Origin: Terebella lapidaria
Taxonomy: Eukaryota; Annelida; Polychaeta; Terebellida; Terebellidae
Direction: 5' to 3'
Assembly: GCA_949152475.1 (NCBI GenBank)
Contig: OX424566.1
Coordinates: forward strand, 11,865,177 to 11,929,176
Length of the DNA: 64,000 nucleotides
The notes under the pieces are model-generated. The model was not told the origin of the DNA. It searched no databases and was given only the letters and a program-made list of their open reading frames with translations. This document shows positions 46,141-58,115 of this stretch, in pieces. Made by a program: the position numbers and the translations under genes. How positions within the stretch are numbered: position 1 is the stretch's first letter; each line of letters opens with the position of its first letter.

Positions 46141-48452
46141 CACTGCTGGAACTCGTTACTGTCTTCACAAGCAGGCGCCGTTTGCACCATCTGTGTGTTT
46201 TTGTGAGGCTCCACGGCGCTCGTCAACTGCTCAACGCACCAAGTCTTGACCTCATTGGGAAAGGTCAAGGTCACTACTAGTCGACCCCAGCGTCTTTCGC
46301 CATCACGTGACTGCATACTCCACACGCCGAACGTTTTGAGATCTTCCGGATTTGACGGACAGACTGAGATTCGCAGTGAAGGAGTTGGGAAAAGAAATTT
46401 CACACATTTATCCTTATAGAGGAGCAACCCTTCCACAGTCAACGTAAAGAAGTTGGAAATTATGATCTTATGCTGAAAACAGCGATAATTTATCGTCACG
46501 TGACCATCAGGCATGATTTCCCAGCATGCCTCGGTTCTTTTGTTTATAATTTCCCCGTGATAGGCCGCGTTCCAAGGCGGGAGTGGCATCTCCGGAATGA
46601 CATTATCCAGGTACCACTCGAAACCCTTGCATTGAAGACTATCCCGGATAAAGTGCCGATCCTGGATGCTGTGATCCCAGGCGACATCCAGGTTCGTCCA
46701 CAAAGGATCGTACACGCCGATCGCAGCGTGGAACAACCCCTTATAATCATCCATCCATACCTCAGCCACGCGCGCCAGGTTCCTCAACCAGTTATTGTCG
46801 ATGGATACGTCCAGGGGATACGGGATATCCTGGAGGGAGGGGGGATGTAAATCGTTATCAATGTCAAATGTCTGGAGAATTTCAAATCACATATAGGCAT
46901 ACAACAATGCATATAATTTCTTTAACCCTTGCATTCCAAAATTAGGCTAAAGCCAGAAAAGTTGCATGTATTTCATATCGAAACTGAATGAATTCCTATG
47001 GACTACTTTATCGGATTTCCATCTTTAGGAGTAGAGCCTGGTGCATGTTGGGATAAAGTGTTGTTTACAGCTGCACATCGTGTACTATAGTGTATGTCCT
47101 GATCATGTATAAATACCTACCTTGAAGATGTGTCCGACCCTTGAGCAGGGAACAGTGAGCACGGATCCGCCACACATCCACGCACGGAAAGCCAGCTCCA
47201 GGTTCTCCCCGCCCCACACATTGAGCCCTGGATCCAGGCCGCCCAGGTGGAAGAAATGGGCGGAGCGTACAGCGAACACGCAGCCAACCAGCGTGGCGGC
47301 CGGGAAAGGGGCGGAGTCAGAGAGGATCCGCGCCTGTTGGTGAGCAGGGAGCTCCATCCACACGTACCTGCATGAAAGCACTCAATCTCTTCACATCGGT
47401 TTCTAAATACATGTATATATAAAAACATCATAATTGCTATCGGACAGTTCTAGGTCAGACGTATATATGCAGTGATATTTTGAAACCGAAGAAAATGTAT
47501 TGCATTGTCTTATAGTATACAAATAAACCGAGCATTATATCAAAATATTAAACATGACTGCCCCTTGCCTGAGATCCCAAGTGAAGGCGCTCTTAGTGAT
47601 CTCCACCGGCGCCGAGTACTCCAAAGTTACGGCGTCCATCCCGTCCACGAAAGGCTGCACTATGCTCTGGGGGTTGTTCTCCAACTCCACTAGAAGCGGA
47701 TCCAGCCAGCCCACGTTACACTCCACGTGGGCGTCCATGAAGACCAACACCGCCCCTTTCGCAAGATCCGCTCCGCGCAGCCTAGACCGGATCAGACCCT
47801 CGCGTCTATTGTTCCTAACCAGCGTGACCTTGCTCCAAAGTTGCCAATAGTCCGAGAAGTCCTGACTCTGTAGGTATTCATACGTGCTAGCGTCATCGAC
47901 AAGGATTACCTCTAGTAGGTTCCCCCGTGGAGTCCGATGTAGAATGCTGTGAACTGTCCTCATCAGTATCGACATAGCCTCGTTGAAAAACGGGATGACG
48001 ACACTGATGGATAAGTTCGCGTGGACTGGATGCTCTCGGTTCTTGCAGCCAGGAGGTCTAGTGTCTGGGATAGACCTGTCTAGGGCTAGTATATCACTTG
48101 CTGTCACGTTGAAGTTGTATTCACTATCTGGAGGTCTGTCCTGCTCCAGGATGAGCTTCCTCTGCCAGGCCAGTTTGAGACTTTGTAGGCCATCCAAGGA
48201 TAATTCTGACTCGGAGTTTTTGACACCAAGACGATGCATCAAGCGTTGCTTCAGGTTCAGAATGGAAGGGTCGTGTTTAAAATTCTCTTTTTCATCTCCA
48301 CCTTCACCTAATGTTGCGGCCTTTTCTATCTCAAAATTCGCAAAACCGGCCAATACAAGTAATCCAATCACAAAGGCGGAGAGGATTTTTGCCACACGTC
48401 TACACCTCCTCTGGGTTGTGAACGCCAGCACCATTCTTCTAATTCCTTTCAT
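46089..48452 (-). CDS. Polypeptide N-acetylgalactosaminyltransferase (GalNAc-T family), three coding exons, 623 aa
   Basis: Minus-strand exons are 48452-47569, 47367-47121 and 46829-46089. The enzyme starts mucin-type O-glycosylation by moving GalNAc from UDP-GalNAc to Ser/Thr in the Golgi. Residues 20-40 form the signal anchor. The GT-A domain begins at ISVVIPFFNEAMSILMRTVH and has VDDAS near residue 184 and the metal-binding FMDAHVECNVGW (DxH) near 237. The second exon carries LNVWGGENLELAFRAWMCGG and CSRVGHIFK. The third carries VAEVWMDDYK, then a C-terminal ricin-like lectin region ending QQWAF, with few clear QxW motifs. The first intron needs a GC donor (CTCAG/GCAAGG), which gives FTWDLR-YVWMELP and fits the family alignment exactly. 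TTTATT at 45499-45504 could be the polyadenylation signal. I cannot assign a subfamily. Confidence 0.9.
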
Positions 48453-48783
48453 TGTTGCAAAAGCTCCCTAGTGGGCCTATATATAATTGACTAGACTCTA
48501 CAAGATATACTGATTCTAGTTTTTGCCGGTTGTATCTCAAAATACCAGGAAATGTACCGTAACTATCTTTCGAAAAAGTTTAGTTGCACAATGCGGCTCC
48601 TCAGAACCCCAGGATGGTCGTTTAGCGATGCATCTCTTTATTCTTTACTCCTTTTCACACGAAGCCGACAGTCTCTATAGATGTCATGCAATGTACTTTT
48701 GAAGACAGTACAAGCAGAGTATTCACCGAGGTATTCGTGTTCTACTCCCCCAGGTAATGCCAACATTATCAGAACTCCAACCT

Positions 48784-48845
<62 letters not shown>

Positions 48846-51197
48846 TACAATAATGATATTAATAGGCCCAACAAACAAATGTGAAACTCACGCGCTTACC
48901 TCAAACGATGTCGAGCAGGTTCACGCACAGTATGTGTTCCTGTTAATTATGAGGAAATTCATGTTGAGACTTTTTCATATTGTGGAAACATGAGCCATTT
49001 TACGTGTGCATATACCGGGTAGGCCATACATACGTTATAGTAGTACTTTTCAGTCCGAACCGAATCATGCGCGCGTCACATCGCGCCGAGCGGTCGAGGT
49101 ATTTTTTTTGTCAGAAGTATGATCTGCCCATGCTGACAAAATTAAAATGTTTCATCGCGAACAATGGTGCATCAATTCCCAGCCATTGTTTAAACACAAG
49201 TCATAAAAACAAATCCATTTTCGCGAAGTTGTCTGGCGAGGCTCTCAATATTACTTGACTCTGATTTTGTTGCTTTCCAAAACAGGTTCAGAATTTTCGT
49301 TCACGTGTTATGCACAAAATGTGTTTTTGTCTTTGGACAAGTGCGGTAGAACCAGATGATACAATCGCATCGTGTTTGCTGATAACTTTGAGAGAGAAAA
49401 ATGGAACGTTTACAGAATTGCCCCGGGTGAAAGTTATGTATTCTTTTTATTTCAGAAGTGGGCGCCCCAGCTTCCAGCCAAAGGCTTTTCTTTGTCGATG
49501 CGACATGAAAAATCATCATTTTTTGCATTTCTTTCTTCAAGCTAAAGTGAAAGAGAATGATTTGTGCGCGACATTCCTTCTTTGTGTAACAGATTTTTGT
49601 CGTATTTTATATCGGTCGTAACTCATTTGTGTCACATTGTTCACATGCACATATACGTACATAATATGTTTACTGTATACATAATTGTGGCAAAACCCCA
49701 TTAAGAAGATAATCAAAATGTAATTATTTTTTTCAGCTCAATTTAGAGCCCTCTTGGGCGTGTTGGTGGTTTTTTTTAAGGTTTTTTTTTGTAGTGTGGT
49801 GTTCAAAGCTTCTCGCGAATCACGGACCTGACTTGAGAGGGACTGGTAGCTGTGACGTCACGGAATGGTACTATTTTCGGTTCAGTTTTCAGTTCGTCTG
49901 GCCATTAGGGCTCATGTGCAAATCGAGAGTGACTCAGTTTCCGTGATATGGTGTTGCTTTTAAAATGTTTCCAAAACACAGAACATGTCATACATTTCGT
50001 ACCTTGAGTACAAAACATCCTTACGCTGAAAGATGGCATTCACATACACATTTCATTGTTTTGAATAAATTATTTTGATAGTAGAATAATATGATGTATT
50101 TGTATAATCGTGCCATATTATATTTTCGAGGAAATAGTTTCATTGACTTTGATCATGGTGACTTCGTTTTGTTGTGAAGATGTGTCCGTATGGCGAATAG
50201 ACTGGCTCGGACCCTTGTCCAAGTCAGAATTGTTCAGGCTGTCATTATAGATGGAGTAATATATAATTAATTACTTCTATATATCGACATCTACATCTTT
50301 GTCCTTTTCGTCGCTGATGACCGGGGCTTATCTAGAAATCCCAGAAAGGAAGGGGGGGGGGGGACATTAAATTGAGTGGATGGTCCGAAGCGAGACACGA
50401 GCACAGAATAACCATCATGATCATCGGCACAGTGAAAGCATTTCAATCAATGTTAAGCACAATTCTAGTTTGACCACTGTGATATTCTGATGTACATTTT
50501 TAGTGCGTATTGCATGATTATTATTAAAATACATTGTATGGCATAACACATAGGATTTGTTTAACCTTTTTGACTTGGAAGGACCACGCTTTTTGGCGTT
50601 TGCTGGTGCTTTCTAGCCTATTTTGGGTACATATTACCCTTGACGACTCAACAGTTATGACTACAAGTACAACAAGTTTTGTGATCTAATATTTATAGAA
50701 TAGTATGCATTCAGTTGTAATTTGACATAAACCATAAAATATACATGTGAAAAAACTTATTTTCATAGATAAATGATCAAAGGGCGAGCATAAATTGTAT
50801 GTGAAGTTCTTCCAACATAAGTCAGAGAATACAATATATTGTTCATTATGTATACAGATACTGACATGCATATTTATTTTCAATTACTTGGCAATAATGA
50901 TGGCATATATATGGCAGGAGCGGCCGGCAACTATTATAAATCTCCGCAAGAAAGTTTTGAACAAAACTAATGCTGGGTAAATTTTGTAATTTTTATAGGA
51001 CTTAATATATGCTTTATTATTGGTGCAGGGAGGGACAGGGGCACAGTCTCTCTAGAGAGGGGGCTGAAAAGATATTTCTGTCTGAAAGGGGGGGGGGGGG
51101 ACGTGCCCTCTGTGACCACCTTCCCCCCCCCCCCCCCCCCCCCCCCCCTCTAGACACGCCTATGGATGATTGGGCCATTGAGGCTACATATATACAA
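48453..51197. other. Intergenic DNA with microsatellite and homopolymer tracts
   Basis: Holds an (AAT)n array at 48786-48842, a G tract at about 50352-50363, a G tract at about 51091-51102 and a C tract at about 51123-51148. The last two are complementary and only about 20 bases apart. No gene is supported. Confidence 0.5.
48786..48842. repeat. (AAT)n microsatellite
   Basis: About 19 uninterrupted AAT triplets, 330 bases upstream of the GalNAc-transferase start codon. Confidence 0.97.
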
Positions 51198-52876
51198 GTA
51201 TAACGCCATGTTTTTAGAAAAAACATGGCAGAAAACCCGGCCCTTTTATGTGTGCATGTTTTCCATGGACTCACAATGCTGATTGTCGAGTTCACATTGT
51301 AAGAAGTTATCCCATAAAACCTGGTTGAACAGCTTATTTCCATATGAATAAGTCGCACCAATATTTATGCCCAGTTGATATAGAAAGTCAGACAATCAGT
51401 CACATCAAAGTAACTGATGCGGGAAATTGTGTACGTCCTCAGCCATCTCCCCAAGTCTGTTTAGATGTACCGTATCCTTGTCAGATCGCCAGTTTCCAGT
51501 TCCATAAGTCGCCCCAGAATCTACCTTCTAGTTTAACATGCCGCATTACCAATATCCTGTAAACATCACTATAGGTACACACAAAGCGCCTTTATTTAAC
51601 ACTTTCCACAATCAGGTCTAACCCCTTCCCGAAGATATGCAAGAAAATATCGATAGGACATAACAGCCTATCATGAATGATAAAACAATTTTAACTCCCT
51701 TTAAATATTCATAAACAGGTGGCAGGATTTGATATACGTGCAGGCCTATTACAATGAATAAATATGTAGTTCCTGCACACTAGGCCCCTAGCTGGGCATA
51801 TATACAAAATTGAGACTGAAATTTAACATTGGGGTAGATTGGCAGCTTTTTCAATTCTCGAGTAGAGTTCTGAAATTCTGCAAGAATTTGCCGTTTGACA
51901 CCCAGATGAAGTATGCCACGTTACCATTTAACATCGCAATAATATCAGTGAAAACGGTGTAATTGAGTCAGTAAAATCAAATTGTACATATACAGTACAA
52001 TTCACAGAATACAGCGAAGCCCGCAAAATAGCGCGCAACGTATGTCAAAGGTGGAATCGCTCGCTATCCGTTCAACTTACCACGAATATAGTAGTCGGGC
52101 TAACAGGCGTCAGGCGGGACAAATAGCCGTAGATGTATAGGCCGTGTATTCCCCTCCCTGTATGATGTTTCGAGCGGTAGGGGGGGGGGGGTGAAGGGGG
52201 GGGTCATTCAGGAGTTGCATATATGCGGGCAGTCGAGCCATTGAAGCCAGAGTGTACACTCTCTGGAAGTCCAAACGATGCGGAGCTCCGCTCTGAATGT
52301 TAGGGACCTACTCTGCCTATACACTCTGCCTAGATTCATAGATCACATACACATGCACATGCGCTGCGACAAATAGTCCCTGGTCCTCTCGAGAGAATTA
52401 GCTTGATAAGCTCAGCATAATCGAAATAATTCGGAATGAGTATTTTAAACTATTGTCTAAAATGCTCAAAAGTAATTCGTCCTTGTCAACCCCTGCAATA
52501 CAACATATTTCTGGTGGTTACTTCTTGGCGTAGTATTATAAGTAATTACAGTAATTATAACCACACAATTGGAGCGGTCATACTTTGTGAGTTCTAAGAT
52601 AACTGGCAGGATAATCGGAAATTGCACTTGCGCATTCGACATGCAATCTAATTTAAAACATTAGTTTCCATTGCCATATGATGATTGTTGTTTCAACATT
52701 ATTATTAGCAGTGTTTTTGTATCAGCTTAACAGAATATATCGGCTTCTATTTCAAATTCGCGAAACCAACACCAGTGTATGCTGAATGTGAGAGAGTCGT
52801 ATGGAGAAGTCGGAAGAAGGAAATACATAGGGTGAGGTCAACGACAATCACATATACCCGGCCCTGAGGGGCCGGG
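51197..52876 (-). mobile_element. R2 element, copy 2, with an R3 repeat in its middle
   Basis: Reverse copy of 14349-15722. The hairpin GCCATGTTTTTAG with AAAAAACATGGC lies at 51205-51229. The GC hairpin CCCGGCCC-TGAG-GGGCCGGG lies at 52857-52876. Homology runs from 51197 to about 51790 and from about 52410 to the end. The middle, about 51790-52410, is unrelated to copy 1 and includes R3 text and a G tract near 52180-52201. Confidence 0.8.
51795..51990 (+). repeat. R3 dispersed repeat, copy 2
   Basis: Carries AAATTTAACATTGGGGTAGA, TTGCCGTTTGACACCCAG, GAAGTATGCCA and ATCGCAATAATATCAG, as in the other R3 copies. It lies inside the R2 copy. Confidence 0.7.
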
Positions 52877-54440
52877 AATAATGTTATTCTCTGCGACAAG
52901 TGGATATATACCATGTCCAGTAACTTTTCCTTTGCACATTTATTTTTTTCTGCTGAAAGTTGTCAGCACATTGAAACACAGTTCAGAAACACAGCGTTCG
53001 ACTAATACCTTTCATTTGGGAAAAAAACACCCGCTTCATACTAGTATATATCCTCTGTATGGCCACAAGTATCGATATAACATAGACAGTATGATATAAT
53101 ATGGTGCATTCATCAGAAGTGATTATCTTCTTCGAAGTACTGTTTGCAATATATCCGGGTGCAAAAGCTGTTTACCATGTTTACCATGAATCATATCGTT
53201 GTAAAACAATGTGATAGACGGGGAATTCATGTCAATTCTCGGAGGGGGTAAATCAGTTTTAAATCAAACGGCTTTCAGGGTTAAATCAAATCCTTTGTAA
53301 TATTCTGGTTGTCAAAATCAGCTGACATTAGTCATAGTATGTTGATATGAGTGCACTTGAAACGTAGCGGGGCGAGGTATGTGTATTGTAGCGCATTAGT
53401 TACACGTATACGTAGCGCATCAACTAGCGCATTATACATCCTGCATGTGTAGCGTATCGACTGACCAAGTTGGGTCATTAATTGGTATCTTAACCCGACC
53501 AATTATTGATTTTGAATCGATATTTATACACATGAATGCTCTGTGTTTCATTTGGTCAATGTTTCGTGAAATTTTATAACCAACGTACTGTGAGCAGCAA
53601 TAAATCTTTTGTATTGAGTGTTAATATTTCGCACCATAGGACGCCACTTTTACAACGGGTCTACATAACCAGACCAGATATCAGTGAATATCAACATAGC
53701 CTCTAATTGCTCGGCGGTCGATTCGCAGTGCAGGGTGCTCTAAAACTTCTAGAGACGTCAATTCGTGCGAATACGTCACTAATGTAAAACGATCGTAGTG
53801 TACCGCATTTTCCATGAATACAAGCCCATGTAGATAAGTCAGTGCATCAGTGTGAAAGAGTGAAGTGGATTCGCATGATATCGGCAATCTACGCGACAAG
53901 GACAGTAATCTGTTTACATGTATATATTGTCGCGGATTATATACATGGACCATTTAAATTAGGATACAACCAACCGGAGTTCAAACTAATGAAGGTGAGT
54001 TAATATATGATATGCTCGAGCTATTTGCCTGGAGAGGCCTACATCTACAATTTAATTCAACTCGTAAGAGAAATGGGTTTCTGATGTAGTAGACCGCTGT
54101 ATTTGTATTGTGTGGGTCACTGGGACGAAAAAATCTATCTAAATCACAAATTATGTAGATCTGTCTACATTTTACATTAATACGTCACGGGATGCATCGG
54201 CGATCATTAATAAGGTAATCACATGTTCTGGCGATCGAAATTATCAATCTTCATAAATTATATCCATCATTTTCCAAAATCAATGATATTGTTAGATATC
54301 CAAACATTGTGGACCAAGACGGTGAATCTGGCGTTCCTTTAGAATGGAAGGGCCGCGTTCAGCCTTTACGTGATTCGGCCCGCGATATATTATACATGTG
54401 TATAGGCAGGCCTACTACAAAAAGATCATGCAGGCCAAGT
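52877..54440. other. Intergenic DNA
   Basis: No gene or repeat supported. The 90-residue reverse open frame at 53681-53953 has no recognisable features. Confidence 0.35.
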
Positions 54441-54571
54441 CGGCCCAAGTATCATACACTGCGCCTTCTTCTTCTATATTCTATACAGATTAAAAAGGTG
54501 ACAGACGGATTAAATGGCATTCATTTCGTGGACGAGTAGTATTAAGGCGCAGTGTATACTTCTTGGGCCGC
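54441..54571. mobile_element. About 130-bp MITE with GGCCCAAG ends, copy 2
   Basis: The left end is GGCCCAAGTATCATACACTG. The right end is its imperfect inverse, CAGTGTATACTTCTTGGGCC. The interior matches 45001-45132. Confidence 0.78.
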
Positions 54572-55659
54572 TAAGTCTTACCCAGGCTTATCCCTGAATA
54601 ACTGCGACTTGCCCCTATAGGATACTAGTAATGTCAATGCCATAATATGTCATAAACAATAATTCCATTGTGTAATCAATGTATTTGATTGCTCGAGTCT
54701 ATCGCACCTTAATTTGATTATTAGTACGCAGTCACGCCAGTATGTTGCTGTCCTCGAATTTACCTACTAACGCCCATCCCACAGCGACACGCCCCCACAC
54801 CATAGCTCGGTCAATTATTAATAACGACATTTGCATCAATACTACCGGTTACATGCGTACGTGCTCCTGTTTAGTGTTTACACACACGGTACACCTCTTG
54901 TATCCGCTAGGCCTACATGTATCTATGATGTATCACGTGTCATTTACATATATTATACATTTATAGGTCTGCCAGGTTGGCATATAATTCATGTTCACAA
55001 TCTATACGTGTTACTCGGACATATCTATTCTGTGAATTCTGTTAATTTATGGCCCTGCTAGGCCGTGCTAGGCCACGTGCAGAATTTATTATGCGGTGTA
55101 TAGTAATTCCTCATAATCTATTAAAGCTATAATCACTTTTAGAATTGACAAAATGTATTTATTCTGCAGTAGTTTTGTTTTGTCTATAGAATGAGAAATT
55201 GTAAAAATTCAGGCCTGAAATCGTGTATTACGTGCCTAAATTGAGTTGCCAAATCAAGATTCAAAATCGGGCCAGTCAATTTTGCACCAAATTTGTCCTC
55301 AAAGCGGCCCGCCTTGAGGGCGAGTTCTACACACAGTCTCATGACGTCATTGGTATTTGTCTAGATACTGTAGCAACCGGCAATGTAGGCAGGCCGATCA
55401 TTCTCTATCCACTAATTTCATGCACGATTAACGGCAATTTTCTAAGTATCTGTTGTCGAACTATGCATATTTTCTGTATATTCCCGACTATCTCGATGTA
55501 CTTTCAAGTTTGCGTGACAAACAAGAATGCTAAATTTGGCTGATTTTAAAATTGATTCCAACTTTAAATAAAAATCATGAATATATAAATATCTCTCAAG
55601 AAACACAAAACAATATTGCAAAAGTGACGTTTATATTCTTGTATTGGGCTCATTACATT

Positions 55660-55910
55660 TGTTATTCCATGGAACGAAAATTCACTTTTAAGTTCAGGTC
55701 TATACTCTGATTTTTCTGACTTGTTTACACTGTTTCTTTGCGATAATTTTGCGATGCTAAAGGTTATCGTTCCACAACTTGGCATACTTCACCTGGGAGC
55801 CAAACGGCAATTTGCTACCAAATTTCAGACTTCTATCCCAAAAATTGAAGAAGTTGGCTATCTATCCCAATGTTAAATGTCAGCCCAAAACGGGATCTCG
55901 AGAATCTGAG
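55660..55910 (-). repeat. R3 dispersed repeat, copy 3 (reverse)
   Basis: Inverse of the family core: TTTACACTGTTTCTTTGCGA, GGCATACTTCACCTGGGAGC, CAAACGGCAATTT and CTATCCCAATGTTAAAT. It forms an inverted pair with 56060-56285 around 150 bases of other sequence. Confidence 0.75.
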
Positions 55911-56059
55911 CATATTAGAGGATTTCGTCATGTTGTATAACTGTATAATTGTAATTTTGGACAAGAAGACACAACGAGGTGTATTCTAGACAAACATATT
56001 GATTTCGAAAGACTGCACAGCTACAAAACCGAGTTAACGCGCAAAATGTGTGCGGACCC

Positions 56060-56285
56060 AGAAATTGATAGACAGGGCTAAATTTAACATTGGGATAGAT
56101 TGCTAACTTTCTTAATTTTCGCAATAAAAGTCTGAAATTAGGTAGAAAATTGCCGTTTGACTCCCAGGTGAAGTATGCCAAGTTATAGAACGATACCGTT
56201 TAGCATCGCAAAAATATCAGCGAAAAACAGTGTAAACGAGTTAGAAAAATCAAAGTATAGCATTCGTAGATAATTAAAAGTAGCC
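56060..56285 (+). repeat. R3 dispersed repeat, copy 4
   Basis: Contains AAATTTAACATTGGGATAGA, GCCGTTTGACTCCCAGGTGA, AAGTATGCCAAGTT and ATCGCAAAAATATCAGCG. It ends just before the tandem arrays of the Polinton flank. Confidence 0.78.
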
Positions 56286-56329
56286 TAACCCTTCTTATGA
56301 GTAGTTAGGGGGGCACTTTAGGTCGGTTT

Positions 56330-56575
56330 TTCCAGGTTTCGGTTTCGGGGGTTTTCCCATGGTTATATGACGTCACTTCCGGTTTCGGTTTCGGTGGTTA
56401 TATGACGTCACTTTCGGTTTCGGTGGTTATATGACGTAATAGGTGGTTATATGACGTCACTTTCGGTTTCGGTGGTTATATGACGTAATAGGTGGTTATA
56501 CGACGTAATAGGTTTTTATAGGATGTGATAGGTGGTTATATGATGTAATAGGTGACGTAATAGGCGGTTGCAAAA
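56330..56575. repeat. Tandem array of GGTTATATGACGT units in the Polinton end region
   Basis: About eight units of 19-35 bp. Three carry the palindrome TGACGTCA and several the variant GACGTAA. CGGTTTCGGT separates some of them. It probably lies in the terminal repeat. Confidence 0.85.
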
Positions 56576-56610
56576 TAGGCTAGGTAAATTATGATGTCAC
56601 CGGCGTCCCC

Positions 56611-56877
56611 CATTCGAACGGACCAATAGGATCCCGGCATCGCGTAGCGTGCCCACGCCGAGTCATTCGAACGGACCAATAGGATCCCGGCATCGCGTAG
56701 CGTACCCACGCCGAGTCATTCGAACGGACCATTGGGATCCCGGCATCGCGTAGCGTACCCACGCCGAGTCATTCGAACGGACCAATGGGATCCCGCCACC
56801 GCGTGGCGTACCCACCCCGAGTAATTCGAACGGACCAATAGGATCCCGCCACCGCGTGGCGTACCCACCCCGAGTCA
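56611..56877. repeat. 53-bp tandem array, five units, with CCAAT in most
   Basis: Each unit reads CATTCGAACGGACCAATAGG or a close variant, then GATCCC, GCGTAGCGT or GCGTGGCGT, and CCCACGCCGAGT or CCCACCCCGAGT. A degraded sixth unit follows to about 56935. Confidence 0.93.
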
Positions 56878-57100
56878 GTTGCTCCCCCACATTCCAGTGG
56901 ACCAATAGGAGTCCCCGAAGTTGGATGCATGATCCGCGTTTTTCGAATGAACCAGTGAGAGGAGAGCTTGGAACCGGTTGGAACCGGTTTAAACCGGTTT
57001 GAACTGGATGGAACCAGTTTTTATGCCCATTCAGCTTTAGGCCTAAAATTCTAGCCAATCACAAAGATCCACCTCATAGCGTGCCCACGCCAACCACAGG

Positions 57101-57110
57101 TATATATAAG
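57101..57110 (+). promoter_or_regulatory. TATA box of the first Polinton gene
   Basis: TATATATAAG lies 58 bases before ATG 57168. It places the in-frame ATG at 57081 upstream of the likely transcription start, so 57168 is preferred. Confidence 0.7.
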
Positions 57111-57167
57111 TGTGAGAGAGCGCGCTCATCACTATTCCGGGTGCAGCAACGCAGCAACAGCAACGAG

Positions 57168-58115
57168 ATGGAACTCAGCGAGAACTTGACCCTTGCCAGG
57201 GTAGAAGGCACGTACGGACCCTACTTCAAGCTGACGAGAACCGGAGAGAAAGCCTCCAGATGGCTCAACTTCAACGCCAAAATTATGGACGGAATCGGCA
57301 CGCACGCGGCGGAAATCGCAAACGCCATGAAAGGTGAAAAAGAACTGCCCGTAATGCTAGACTCAGCGACCAGGCTGGACGTAATAAAGTACATGGAGAA
57401 AATGTACGCGTGTTTCCTCGTGTCCAGAGAAAAAAACGGGGTAGCCTACTCCAACAGAATCAACCTCAACACGGAAGAATGGGACAACTTCGTGAAGGCG
57501 TGGAAGAAGATCTCGAAAGCCCCCAAGCGCAAAGCGGTGAAAACCGGCAAGCCAACCGGTAAGAGGAGAAAGATGGACGACCGCGAGTGCATGAAATACA
57601 CATGGTCCGATTCGGATGGTACAGCCGGTTGTATTTTCTACACGGAAAAGGAGTGCCGTGACCATCATCGCGTGTTCGGCAACGAGAAAGAAGAGCCCCT
57701 AATTTCCAGCATGCAGGCCTCGTTCCCAGCGCGGAACGTTTGGCTTAGGAATATACTTCTTTTCCTAGTCCGGGGGATGATAGACGAAAAGGTCAAGAAG
57801 GACTGCGAAGCCTGCCAAATAGACTCCCCCAGTCAATTCGACCACATGCTCGGGTGTTTGGGTGAGTGGGACAGTCAGGTAGAAACCCACTACGACACGG
57901 TCATGGAGGAAATCGATGGCGAGAGCCTCTTGAAATTCTACAACAGGGTTATGACACGGTGCGGAAGACCGTCGGATTGCATTGGGCACGGAGACATTCC
58001 CCTGGATGAAATCAAGGAGACCGTCAGCGAAGAAGATGTCAAAAAAATGGACACTACCGAAGACGATTATCGGTCTCTTCTCGGCTGGGTTGCACGCAAT
58101 GTTTCAAAAGAGTGA
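57168..58115 (+). CDS. Polinton gene of unknown function, 315 aa
   Basis: Part of the Polinton, transcribed toward the integrase gene. The start at 57168 is chosen from the TATA box at 57101. The protein begins MELSENLTLARVEGTYGPYF. A basic patch near residues 138-154 (KAPKRKAVKTGKPTGKRRK) could be a nuclear localisation signal. A cysteine/histidine-containing middle and an acidic C-terminus (SEEDVKKMDTTEDDYRSLLG) follow. AATAAA at 58234-58239 suits its 3' end. I do not recognise a domain. Confidence 0.8.
   Translation: MELSENLTLARVEGTYGPYFKLTRTGEKASRWLNFNAKIMDGIGTHAAEIANAMKGEKELPVMLDSATRLDVIKYMEKMYACFLVSREKNGVAYSNRINLNTEEWDNFVKAWKKISKAPKRKAVKTGKPTGKRRKMDDRECMKYTWSDSDGTAGCIFYTEKECRDHHRVFGNEKEEPLISSMQASFPARNVWLRNILLFLVRGMIDEKVKKDCEACQIDSPSQFDHMLGCLGEWDSQVETHYDTVMEEIDGESLLKFYNRVMTRCGRPSDCIGHGDIPLDEIKETVSEEDVKKMDTTEDDYRSLLGWVARNVSKE

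Noticed and set aside
49301-49621. Overlapping open frames on both strands upstream of the GalNAc-transferase
   Set aside because: No domain, splice or promoter support. Both strands are open by chance.
57081-57167. N-terminal extension of the first Polinton gene from ATG 57081
   Set aside because: The TATA box at 57101-57110 lies inside the extension, so the transcript should start after it.
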